From: an uncultured Lachnospiraceae bacterium | GTDB lineage: Bacteria > Bacillota > Clostridia > Lachnospirales > Lachnospiraceae | Assembly (NCBI GenBank): GCA_905193085.1 | Contig: CAJJNI010000172.1 | Coordinates: 1 to 5,368, forward strand | Length of the DNA: 5,368 nt | Direction: 5' to 3' | Shown here: positions 1-4,915 of the stretch, in pieces | Numbering within the stretch: position 1 is the stretch's first letter | How the letters are laid out: every line of letters starts with the position of its first letter | The notes under the pieces: model-generated | What the model saw: only the letters and a program-made list of their open reading frames with translations | Databases searched by the model: none | Told to the model about the DNA's origin: nothing | Position numbers and translations under genes: made by a program

Positions 1-16
1 CTACTTTCAATAACAT
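1..16 (-). CDS. possible 5' end of a minus-strand gene running off the left edge
   Basis: An ATG on the minus strand at 16-14 is preceded by AAAAGGT about seven bases upstream, a fair ribosome binding site. Only five codons (MLLKV) remain before the window edge, so the call rests on the start context alone. If real, it would be the next gene downstream of the BrxA-like region in the same orientation. It could equally be chance in AT-rich DNA. Confidence 0.15.
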
Positions 17-69
17 TCTACACACCTTTTATGAAACGTTGATGAAATATAATTTTTTAATTTTCCAAA

Positions 70-329
70 CTATGGTATAATAATATAAGTATTAGAGCAT
101 GAAGGCTTACAGACCTTATTCTTCTCATCATTTGCATCCGCCAACACAAGATAATACTTGTCTCCATACTTATATTCTCTTGATTTCAAAGTAAACTTCT
201 TGCTTTCATGGTGTCTGTGACTTTCCCTGTCTGGATAAAATCAAAGTATGTGATAAGATTCGTCACCTTACGGGTAATAGATGTCAGAACAACATCCACA
301 TAATCGTATGCCACGCCTCTGGTATTCGT
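70..329 (-). pseudogene. frameshifted relic of an unidentified gene
   Basis: This stretch has no intact gene but contains two successive protein-like open segments on the minus strand in different frames. The first (329 to 186) reads 47 residues including AYDYVDVVLTSITRK and LITYFDFIQTGKV and ends at a TGA. The second (207 to 70), in another frame, reads ESKKFTLKSREYKYGDKYY followed by LVLADANDEKNKV and ends at a TAG. They overlap by about 20 bases, as expected if one frameshift broke a single gene. Both have ordinary charged and hydrophobic composition rather than AT-rich noise. No start codon with a ribosome binding site precedes the first segment. I do not recognise the family. The second segment vaguely recalls the beta-strand core of WYL-type ligand domains, but this is too weak to name. 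It lies just downstream of the BrxA-like gene and probably belongs to the same decayed cluster. Confidence 0.4.
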
Positions 330-355
330 TTAGTCTCTGCACAAATTACATCTAT

Positions 356-853
356 TCAATCATGAATCATCTGAATAAATCCTTCCATCTGCTTTATACT
401 CTTTCTGACAGACAATTCATCAAATGGGTTTATGGCAAGTTCTGTGTTTCCTCTATGAGCATCGCAAGTTGTATCCTCTGGATTTACACCTTTGGTCAGA
501 CTATTGCCATAACATACACCAAGCATCCATTTAAAATCTAAAGTTGCCTTCTTATCATGCTCAAAAAAGAGCTTATCTGTATTCATAATTGCAATCAGTG
601 CCAGCAGCTTTGCATTCTCATTATCCACTTTAACCAAAAGCTCTACTGCTCCATCAGGCAATGACGAAAGCCGATTATAGACATAATTGAATGTTCTCCG
701 TAATCTGGTCTCATTTCTAAGCTGATAAAGATTCTCACCAATCACCTTATCCTTTATTTCATCCTTCGACATACCTGCTGCCATAAGTTCTGCTGTCTGT
801 TTCGTCTCTACAAATGCAAATACCTGAGACACCATGCCTGCACTATAGTCCAT
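356..853 (-). CDS. BrxA-like (DUF1819) protein, C-terminally altered; BREX remnant
   Basis: This 165-residue protein matches the DUF1819/BrxA family over roughly its first 100 residues. Family-like blocks are the opening MDYSAG, the AELMAAGMSKDEIKDKV helix (21-37), ENLYQLRNETRLRRTFNYVY (40-59), RLSSLPDGAVELL (61-73) and the AIMNTDKLFFEH segment (88-99). BrxA is a small core protein of BREX phage-defence systems, a DNA-binding protein in the homologues studied. Typical members are about 200 residues. Here the sequence after about residue 100 (WMLGVCYGNSLTKGVNPEDT and onward) no longer resembles the family, so the gene is probably a truncation fused to other sequence. I chose the ATG at 853 because GGTGG lies just upstream and the product then starts with the family's usual N-terminus. 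Longer in-frame starts run into the regulator gene. It overlaps the XRE gene by 11 bases, suggesting coupled translation. No BrxB, BrxC, PglX or PglZ gene is visible. Confidence 0.65.
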   Translation of the reverse strand: MDYSAGMVSQVFAFVETKQTAELMAAGMSKDEIKDKVIGENLYQLRNETRLRRTFNYVYNRLSSLPDGAVELLVKVDNENAKLLALIAIMNTDKLFFEHDKKATLDFKWMLGVCYGNSLTKGVNPEDTTCDAHRGNTELAINPFDELSVRKSIKQMEGFIQMIHD

Positions 854-1070
854 TGTTTCCACCATCCTTATTCTTTTCATAGTGGATAATATCACCAAAA
901 TCACAGTCTAATTCATCACAGATTTTTTCCAAAATATTCATTGAGACTTTCTCGCCCTTTGTCATTCTTGCTATCGTACTGCTGCTTATTCTGAGATTAT
1001 TAATTAAATCCACTTTTTTCATATTTTTATCAATTAATAGCTTCCACAATCCGCTATACGACACTGACAT
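843..1070 (-). CDS. small XRE-family (Cro/CI-like) transcriptional regulator
   Basis: This 75-residue protein is almost entirely one helix-turn-helix domain of the compact YozG-like XRE type. It runs LWKLLIDKNMKKVDLINNL, then the turn and recognition helix ISSSTIARMTKGEKVSMN, then LEKICDELDCDFGDIIHYEK. These one-domain proteins bind operator DNA as dimers and usually repress their own promoter. The ATG at 1070 is preferred over the in-frame GTG at 1076, because AGAGG lies eight bases before the ATG but only about two before the GTG. Its 3' end overlaps the BrxA-like gene by 11 bases, so the two are almost certainly co-transcribed. BREX loci often carry a regulator gene before brxA, which fits an autoregulated defence operon. 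The domain looks intact, so it may still bind DNA even though the genes downstream are decayed. Confidence 0.85.
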   Translation of the reverse strand: MSVSYSGLWKLLIDKNMKKVDLINNLRISSSTIARMTKGEKVSMNILEKICDELDCDFGDIIHYEKNKDGGNNGL

Positions 1071-1100
1071 ATACACTACCTCTTTGTTTTCTTAATCACC

Positions 1101-1135
1101 ATCTATATAGCTTTTATCGTATGATTTATCTATAT
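1101..1135 (-). promoter_or_regulatory. candidate operator: two direct copies of ATATAGAT upstream of the XRE gene
   Basis: ATATAGAT on the minus strand occurs at 1101-1108 and again at 1128-1135, with starts 27 bp apart, just upstream of the XRE gene. Paired sites at a small multiple of the helical turn are plausible for a dimeric XRE autorepressor. The words are short and the region is AT-rich, so chance is possible. I see no convincing -35/-10 pair here. An AAGGAG at 1138-1143 has no start codon at useful distance. Confidence 0.25.
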
Positions 1136-1155
1136 GACTCCTTAGGATAATTATT

Positions 1156-1309
1156 TTACCATATACACACCGTTTCATCAACCAAATTATAAATGATTAC
1201 TTCGATTTGTCCAATGTCATCTTTATCACCAAACCTTTTGAGTATCTCCATTAGTTCATCATCTTTCGCAAAATATTTATAATCAATAATATAGAATGAC
1301 CTTAAACAT
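1156..1309 (-). pseudogene. tiny frameshifted gene overlapping the end of the preceding relic
   Basis: A minus-strand ATG at 1309-1307 has a GAAGG eight bases upstream and overlaps the end of the preceding frame (stop at 1304-1302), the arrangement of translationally coupled genes. Translation gives MFKVILYY and then hits a TGA. A shift of one base leads into IDYKYFAKDDELMEILKRF, then GDKDDIGQIEVIIYNLVDE and a TAA at 1158-1156. The restored product would be about 51 residues, acidic and helix-forming. I do not recognise it. The start context and protein-like tail argue for a small gene broken by one indel. A sequencing error would give the same picture. Confidence 0.35.
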
Positions 1310-1481
1310 TAGAATCGCCTTCTTTTATAAAATCGCTAAACAAACCTTTTCCATTGAATGCATCAGGAGAAAACAAGCCTTCTGGATGATTTTCTTCAGT
1401 TACACAAGTAATAGTTGTGCCAGACTCATACACCTTCTTATCTATGGTCACAGGCTTGCTACCTATATTATTTACAACCAA
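1302..1481 (-). pseudogene. severed C-terminal tail of the unrecognised protein encoded at 1468-2106
   Basis: From 1481 the minus strand reads LVVNNIGSK followed by PVTIDKKVYESGTTITCVTE and then HPEGLFSPDAFNGKGLFS to a TAA at 1302-1304. The upstream 212-residue protein also contains LVVNNIGSK (ending at its residue 196), encoded by an identical 30-bp copy in the same register. The simplest reading is that the ancestral protein ran straight from LVVNNIGSK into PVTIDKK, about 246 residues in all, and that a 64-bp insertion (not a multiple of three) cut off these last 50 residues. There is no start codon or ribosome binding site for independent translation. The function is unknown. Confidence 0.55.
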
Positions 1482-1516
1482 TCACCCTGCTCAACAACAT
1501 CCTTCCAGCCTGTGAC
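1447..1516. repeat. 10-bp perfect inverted repeat bracketing the first 30-bp copy
   Basis: GTCACAGGCT at 1447-1456 is the exact reverse complement of AGCCTGTGAC at 1507-1516. The right arm sits inside the 34-bp segment that separates the two 30-bp direct repeats. An inverted copy of sequence flanking a duplication is a known footprint of replication template switching, so this bears on how the insertion formed. Confidence 0.6.
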
Positions 1517-1547
1517 AGCTTGCTACCTATATTATTTACAACCAATC
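1454..1547. repeat. pair of identical 30-bp direct repeats separated by 34 bp
   Basis: The 30-bp word starting GCTTGCTACC and ending ACAACCAATC occurs without mismatch at 1454-1483 and 1518-1547. The 34 bp between them (1484-1517) is about 53 percent GC, clearly richer than the surrounding AT-rich coding sequence, and does not recur in full in the window. On the minus strand both copies encode LVVNNIGSK in the frames of their respective flanking proteins, so one copy is ancestral coding sequence and the other arose with the insertion. With only two copies, inside a gene and with no cas gene nearby, I do not call it a CRISPR array. Confidence 0.85.
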
Positions 1548-2106
1548 TTTTGATTGAATCGCTCATATGGTATGTGTTTACCTGACCACCGCAAAATGCA
1601 TAATGCCTGAAATCAACTACACCCGATAAACAATATAAATATGAATCCACAAACATACCTGAATGCAATCTGCTACTTATGCGATGAACACCATCCAAAT
1701 ATTTAAAATGAACACTAATAATGCCTCCAGCACCTAATTCAAGGTATAAGTCACCACTTAAAAGTTCACTCTCTAATTTGGTAACAAGATAACTTTCTTT
1801 TTCATGAGCTAATTTTATTGCTTCATCTACAACAAATGAAAAAACATTCATACGCTCCAGATTATCTTTAGAAAATTCAGCAAATCTCGCACTAATCCTT
1901 ATATCCTCGAATGAACAAAGGTATTCACTGCCAGACATTGTATGGAAAATGAAAGCCTTGTTTGCTTCGTCAACCTCAACAGTATCAATCATAGATGTAA
2001 TAACAAATGTACCAGCTAGGAATCTTTCATCATCACTTATAATAAATCCATTTAACACAAAATTTTCTAACATTTCTTCAATGCTCCATTTTGTCAACTT
2101 TGTCAT
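1468..2106 (-). CDS. unrecognised 212-residue protein with a rewritten C-terminus
   Basis: The start is well supported: ATG at 2106 with AAGGAGG eight bases upstream. The product looks soluble, with no signal peptide or membrane segment. It opens with a helical stretch (KWSIEEMLENFVLNG), followed by apparently beta-rich sequence (FLAGTFVITSMIDTVEVDE, AFIFHTMSGSEYLCSFEDI), a helical middle (VVDEAIKLAHEKESYLVTKL) and a second beta-rich part (LYLELGAGGIISVHFKYLDG, SYLYCLSGVVDFRHYAF). No catalytic motif or family signature is evident to me. The last 16 residues after LVVNNIGSK (LSQAGRMLLSRVIGCK) come from a 34-bp GC-rich insert and part of a repeat copy, not from the ancestral gene, whose real tail lies at 1302-1454. 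The protein is therefore about 34 residues shorter than inferred for its ancestor and may be non-functional. Its start lies 13 bases past the recombinase remnant's stop codon, which adjoins its ribosome binding site. Confidence 0.65.
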   Translation of the reverse strand: MTKLTKWSIEEMLENFVLNGFIISDDERFLAGTFVITSMIDTVEVDEANKAFIFHTMSGSEYLCSFEDIRISARFAEFSKDNLERMNVFSFVVDEAIKLAHEKESYLVTKLESELLSGDLYLELGAGGIISVHFKYLDGVHRISSRLHSGMFVDSYLYCLSGVVDFRHYAFCGGQVNTYHMSDSIKRLVVNNIGSKLSQAGRMLLSRVIGCK

Positions 2107-2119
2107 ACTTAAATCCTCC

Positions 2120-2305
2120 TTATATTAAATAACTTGATGTTTTTGCCAAAGCATCCTCTACCTGTTTAGGCTGAATACCCAAATACCTTTGCGTGGTAGC
2201 TACACTTTTATAAAACTTGAAGCTTCTAAGTAAGACCGAACCAGATATGTGATAGAAAGCTGCTATGCCAAGTAGAATTAATATGCATGCCAAGTAAATG
2301 GACAA
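2120..2305 (-). pseudogene. C-terminal remnant of a tyrosine recombinase (integrase)
   Basis: The minus-strand frame ends in SVATTQRYLGIQPKQVEDAL and a short tail. This is the hallmark C-terminus of phage-type tyrosine recombinases, with the nucleophilic tyrosine in RYLG (residue 41 of the frame). In intact enzymes this block follows a GH/NHS motif and an HxxR box. Here the preceding sequence is SVLLRSFKFYK, so the conserved histidine position is not recognisable and the HxxR box is absent. Roughly the first 17 residues of the frame are hydrophobic (LACILILLGIAAF), unlike an integrase. The only start is a TTG at 2305 without a ribosome binding site, and the frame opens inside the neighbouring terminator. 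The catalytic core is therefore missing. The recognisable part is about 2120-2206, perhaps to 2254. It marks past integration of a mobile element, probably the source of the island to its left. Confidence 0.7.
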
Positions 2306-2330
2306 GTAAAGGAAAGTAACATATAAAATA

Positions 2331-2368
2331 AGGGCTATTACATCAAATCACTTCGATGTAATAGCCCT
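2331..2368 (-). terminator. hairpin terminator of the NifU-like/GGGtGRT operon
   Basis: AGGGCTATTACATC (2331-2344) and GATGTAATAGCCCT (2355-2368) form a perfect 14-bp stem with a 10-base loop. Read on the minus strand, it begins 36 bases after the GGGtGRT stop codon and is followed by TATTTTAT, a modest U-rich tract. On the plus strand the hairpin is followed by CAAAAGCCCGTTTTTTAT, so it could also stop transcription from the left. It coincides with the boundary between the stable genes and the decayed island. Confidence 0.8.
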
Positions 2369-2404
2369 CAAAAGCCCGTTTTTATAGGACTTTATACGTT
2401 TTGA

Positions 2405-3415
2405 TTAGAATTTGCCAGCCTTAGCTGCTTCCTCGATAGCTACGGCAACTGCCACAGTCATGCCGACCATAGGGTTGTTACCTGCACCGATTAAGCCCAT
2501 CATTTCTACATGAGCCGGTACAGAAGAAGAACCTGCGAACTGTGCGTCAGAGTGCATACGTCCCATAGTATCTGTCATACCATAAGAAGCAGGACCTGCT
2601 GCCATGTTATCCGGATGAAGTGTACGTCCTGTACCACCGCCTGATGCTACGGAGAAGTACTTCTTACCCATTTCGATACATTCTTTCTTGTAAGTACCTG
2701 CTACCGGATGCTGGAATCTGGTAGGATTTGTTGAGTTACCTGTGATAGATACATCAACTTTTTCCTTATGCATGATAGCAACACCTTCTGTTACATCATT
2801 TGCACCATAACAGTTTACTTTTGCACGAAGACCTTCGGAATAAGACTTTCTGAAGATTTCTTTTACTTCGCCTGTCTTGTAGTCCATCTCTGTCTCTACA
2901 TATGTGAATCCGTTAATTCTTGAGATAATCTGAGCTGCATCTTTTCCAAGACCGTTTAAGATAACTCTTAAAGGTTTTTTACGAACTTTGTTTGCCTTCT
3001 CAGCGATACCGATCGCACCTTCTGCTGCTGCAAATGACTCATGTCCTGCAAGGAAACAGAAACAATCTGTTTCTTCTTCCAGTAACATCTTACCAAGGTT
3101 ACCATGTCCAAGACCTACTTTTCTCTGGTCAGCTACTGAACCAGGGATACAGAAAGCCTGAAGACCTTCACCGATTGCTGCTGCAGCATCTGCCGCTCTC
3201 TTGCAGTCCTTCTTGATTGCGATTGCTGCACCTGTAATGTATGCCCAACAGGCGTTTTCAAAACAGATTGGCTGGATACCTTTGATCATGTCATAAACAT
3301 TAAGACCGGCATCCTTTGTAATCTTTTCAGCTTCTTCGAGAGAAGCGATTCCATAGCTATTTAAAACAGAATTGATTTTGTCAATTCTTCTTTCATATGA
3401 TTCAAATAAAGCCAT
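2405..3415 (-). CDS. GGGtGRT family protein
   Basis: This 336-residue protein belongs to the family named after its GGGtGRT motif, here exactly GGGTGRT at residues 259-265. The motif is followed by a highly ordered C-terminal half: LHPDNMAAGPASYGMTDTMG, RMHSDAQFAGSSSVPAHVEM and GLIGAGNNPMVGMTVAVAVA. Seven cysteines lie before the motif (51, 56, 71, 89, 118, 120, 202) plus one at 246. The pair at 118/120 in DCFCF, near GHES, could be metal or thiol chemistry, which is inference. The glycine-rich loop could hold a phosphate or nucleotide, also inference. There is no signal peptide or membrane anchor, so it is probably cytosolic. The length looks complete. Start: ATG at 3415 with AAGGAGG nine bases upstream, overlapping the stop of the upstream gene. 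The co-transcribed NifU-like protein suggests a role linked to iron-sulfur or sulfur metabolism, but I know of no established biochemical function. Confidence 0.9.
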   Translation of the reverse strand: MALFESYERRIDKINSVLNSYGIASLEEAEKITKDAGLNVYDMIKGIQPICFENACWAYITGAAIAIKKDCKRAADAAAAIGEGLQAFCIPGSVADQRKVGLGHGNLGKMLLEEETDCFCFLAGHESFAAAEGAIGIAEKANKVRKKPLRVILNGLGKDAAQIISRINGFTYVETEMDYKTGEVKEIFRKSYSEGLRAKVNCYGANDVTEGVAIMHKEKVDVSITGNSTNPTRFQHPVAGTYKKECIEMGKKYFSVASGGGTGRTLHPDNMAAGPASYGMTDTMGRMHSDAQFAGSSSVPAHVEMMGLIGAGNNPMVGMTVAVAVAIEEAAKAGKF

Positions 3416-3429
3416 TATTAGTTTCCTCC

Positions 3430-4134
3430 TTACTTAACCTCTGCGTCTGTTCTAGGATCGATAATCTTCACTGCATCAGCAACTCTTCCGTACTGACCGC
3501 TTGCCTTTTCATAAGCTGTAGCAGGATCATCACCCTTCTTGATAAAGTCTGTCATCTTACCAAGACTTACGAACTTATAACCGATGATCTGGTCATCAGC
3601 ATCAAGTGCAATACCTGTCACATAACCTTCAGCCATTTCAAGGTAACGAGGTCCTTTCTGAAGTGTACCATACATAGTACCAACCTGTGAACGAAGACCT
3701 TTTCCTAAATCTTCAAGACCTGCACCAACCGGAAGACCTTCTTCTGAGAATGCAGACTGTGTACGTCCGTAAACGATCTGTAAGAACAGTTCTCTCATAG
3801 CTGTGTTAATTGCATCACAGACAAGATCTGTATTTAATGCTTCCATAACAGTTAAGCCCGGAAGGATTTCTGCTGCCATAGCTGCTGAATGAGTCATACC
3901 TGAACATCCAATGGTTTCTACCAGTGCTTCCTGAATGATACCTTCCTTAACATTCAGTGTCAGCTTACAGGCACCCTGCTGAGGAGCACACCAGCCTACA
4001 CCATGTGTAAGACCTGAGATATCCTTTACTTCTTTGTTTTTAACCCATTTTCCTTCTGTAGGAACTGGAGCAGCGCCATGATGAACGCCCTGTGCCACTG
4101 GACACATATTTTCTACTTCCTGTGAAATAATCAT
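3430..4134 (-). CDS. NifU/IscU-like iron-sulfur cluster assembly scaffold protein
   Basis: Residues about 45-130 of this 234-residue protein resemble the NifU N-terminal/IscU scaffold fold, which builds Fe-S clusters on conserved cysteines. Visible landmarks are GWCAPQQGACKLTLNVKEG (47-65, with Cys49 and Cys56), the strand IQEALVETIGCSGM (67-80, Cys77) and the helix HSAAMAAEILPGLTVMEAL (82-100). Cys106 follows in DLVCDAI, closer to Cys77 than the third cysteine of standard IscU. The usual CGD motif is replaced by CAPQQGAC, so cluster ligation may differ. A short N-terminal arm carries Cys11 and two histidines. About 85 residues after the scaffold domain, including GYVTGIALDADDQIIGYKFV, are not part of IscU and look like a small extra beta-rich domain. 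Start: ATG at 4134 with GAAAGGAG seven bases upstream. Fourteen bases separate its stop from the GGGtGRT gene, so the two form one operon. No cysteine desulfurase gene is in the window. Confidence 0.88.
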   Translation of the reverse strand: MIISQEVENMCPVAQGVHHGAAPVPTEGKWVKNKEVKDISGLTHGVGWCAPQQGACKLTLNVKEGIIQEALVETIGCSGMTHSAAMAAEILPGLTVMEALNTDLVCDAINTAMRELFLQIVYGRTQSAFSEEGLPVGAGLEDLGKGLRSQVGTMYGTLQKGPRYLEMAEGYVTGIALDADDQIIGYKFVSLGKMTDFIKKGDDPATAYEKASGQYGRVADAVKIIDPRTDAEVK

Positions 4135-4197
4135 TTTGAATCTCCTTTCAAATAAAAGTTTTTCTCACTCTGACATTTTCTCATAAATTCAAAAAAT

Positions 4198-4228
4198 AGT
4201 CTACCCATTTTTTGTATTTTTTTGTAAA
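4198..4228 (-). promoter_or_regulatory. weak candidate promoter for the NifU-like/GGGtGRT operon
   Basis: On the minus strand TTTACA (4223-4228) resembles a -35 box, and TAGACT (4198-4203), preceded by TGGG, is the best -10 candidate. The spacing is 19 bp, longer than the ideal 17. The tract between them is rich in A runs, which can bend DNA and help promoters. No operator or riboswitch fold is evident in the leader. The operon could also receive read-through from the upstream zinc-ribbon gene. Confidence 0.3.
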
Positions 4229-4279
4229 TAATATTTTAAAATTATGTTTTTCTGTCGAAATCATTTCTTCACATTTGAA

Positions 4280-4777
4280 TTATCTTACACGGTTTCCGCA
4301 ATGCGGGCAGATCGTTTCCCCTGCCTCCACGGCAGAACCGCAGTTCAGACAGATTGTTCCGCTGTCATGCTCATGGTAAGTTCCATTCAGGTTATACCCC
4401 TGTTTTTCTTCCTCATTCTTATTTTGAGGGTGTATATTCATATCTACCGGCTGGTTCTTCTCGCCATTTGCGGAACGCACAACCATAATAATCGCCACGG
4501 CAATAATTCCATAAAACCCAAACAGTCCAAGCCACATAAAATGTGGGGACATTCCTGCCGAAGCTGCCATTGTCCTGCATATCACAATCATAATGCCGGT
4601 CACACCAAGCAGTCCGAATAAGATATATTTTTTCGGAAGCTTTGAAGCTCTTGTAATAAGAAAGCATACAAGCAGGCTGACAAGAATCATCCCTGCGAAA
4701 TATAAATAGAACATTTTCATAATCTGCGGATTATTCATAAGTTCAAAAATTTTCTGTACATATTCTTCTGAAGTCAT
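4280..4777 (-). CDS. membrane protein with C-terminal zinc ribbon
   Basis: This 165-residue protein has three likely transmembrane helices: about 22-42 (MFYLYFAGMILVSLLVCFLI), 51-68 (YILFGLLGVTGIMIVICR) and 80-100 (FMWLGLFGFYGIIAVAIIMV). After a polar, acidic linker (104-140) comes a short zinc ribbon with ligands Cys143, Cys146, Cys157 and Cys160 in CLNC-x10-CPHC. The C-terminal ribbon is probably cytosolic. Proteins of this layout are common and largely uncharacterised in Firmicutes. The ribbon may bind a partner protein or nucleic acid, but nothing here shows which. Start: ATG at 4777 with GGAGGTGA seven bases upstream. It lies 145 bp upstream of the NifU-like gene on the same strand with no strong terminator between, so partial co-transcription is possible. 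A different overlapping frame at 4419-4667 is a shadow of this gene. Confidence 0.8.
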   Translation of the reverse strand: MTSEEYVQKIFELMNNPQIMKMFYLYFAGMILVSLLVCFLITRASKLPKKYILFGLLGVTGIMIVICRTMAASAGMSPHFMWLGLFGFYGIIAVAIIMVVRSANGEKNQPVDMNIHPQNKNEEEKQGYNLNGTYHEHDSGTICLNCGSAVEAGETICPHCGNRVR

Positions 4778-4803
4778 GTCTGATTCACCTCCATATCTCT
4801 ACT

Positions 4804-4832
4804 ATCTTACTACAAAAAATCAAATTTAACAA
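4804..4832 (-). promoter_or_regulatory. promoter of the zinc-ribbon membrane protein gene
   Basis: On the minus strand TTGTTA (4827-4832) and TAAGAT (4804-4809) are separated by exactly 17 bp and match the sigma-A consensus at four of six positions each. Transcription would start near 4797, giving a leader of about 20 bases ending in a strong ribosome binding site. Its -35 region abuts that of the divergent promoter, so the two may be mutually influenced. Confidence 0.5.
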
Positions 4833-4861
4833 TATACATTTTTCTTTCCTTGTGTTATAAT
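4833..4861 (+). promoter_or_regulatory. extended -10 promoter of the rightward gene
   Basis: A consensus TATAAT at 4856-4861 is preceded by TG plus one base (4853-4855), giving a full extended -10 element. TATACA at 4833-4838 lies 17 bp upstream and matches four of six -35 positions. Transcription would begin near 4868, leaving a leader of about 48 bases. Confidence 0.65.
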
Positions 4862-4915
4862 CAGAAAATAAAAAAGAAAATATCAGCAATCGATTCATAT
4901 ATCTGGGAGGTACTT

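Noticed and set aside
53..81. Plus-strand extended -10 motif TGGTATAAT near 73-81
   Set aside because: The -10 is good, but the -35 position is only TTTTTT and no plus-strand gene follows, so in AT-rich decayed DNA this is likely chance.
281..541. Plus-strand 86-codon open frame
   Set aside because: It is largely antisense to the BrxA-like gene, lacks a ribosome binding site, and has a composition (many S, Y, I, C, H) typical of a shadow frame.
1454..1547. CRISPR array
   Set aside because: There are only two repeats and one spacer, no leader and no cas genes, and the repeat itself is ancestral coding sequence. At most it records an integration-like event.
1296..1553. Plus-strand 85-codon open frame across the repeats
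   Set aside because: It is antisense to the protein relic, has no ribosome binding site, and its repeated peptide only reflects the 30-bp duplication.
2992..3216. Plus-strand 74-codon frame inside the GGGtGRT gene
   Set aside because: It is a shadow of a strongly conserved coding sequence, with no start signals.
3397..3690. Plus-strand 97-codon frame opposite the NifU-like gene
   Set aside because: It is antisense to a well-supported gene and to the operon junction, with cysteine- and serine-rich shadow composition.
4228..4245. AT-only near-palindrome as a terminator for the zinc-ribbon gene
   Set aside because: The stem is ATAAT/TTTT-AAAA with no GC pairs and a mismatch, too weak to support a terminator call.
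4244..4621. Plus-strand 125-codon frame opposite the zinc-ribbon gene
   Set aside because: It is antisense to the better supported minus-strand gene with its strong ribosome binding site, transmembrane helices and CxxC motifs.
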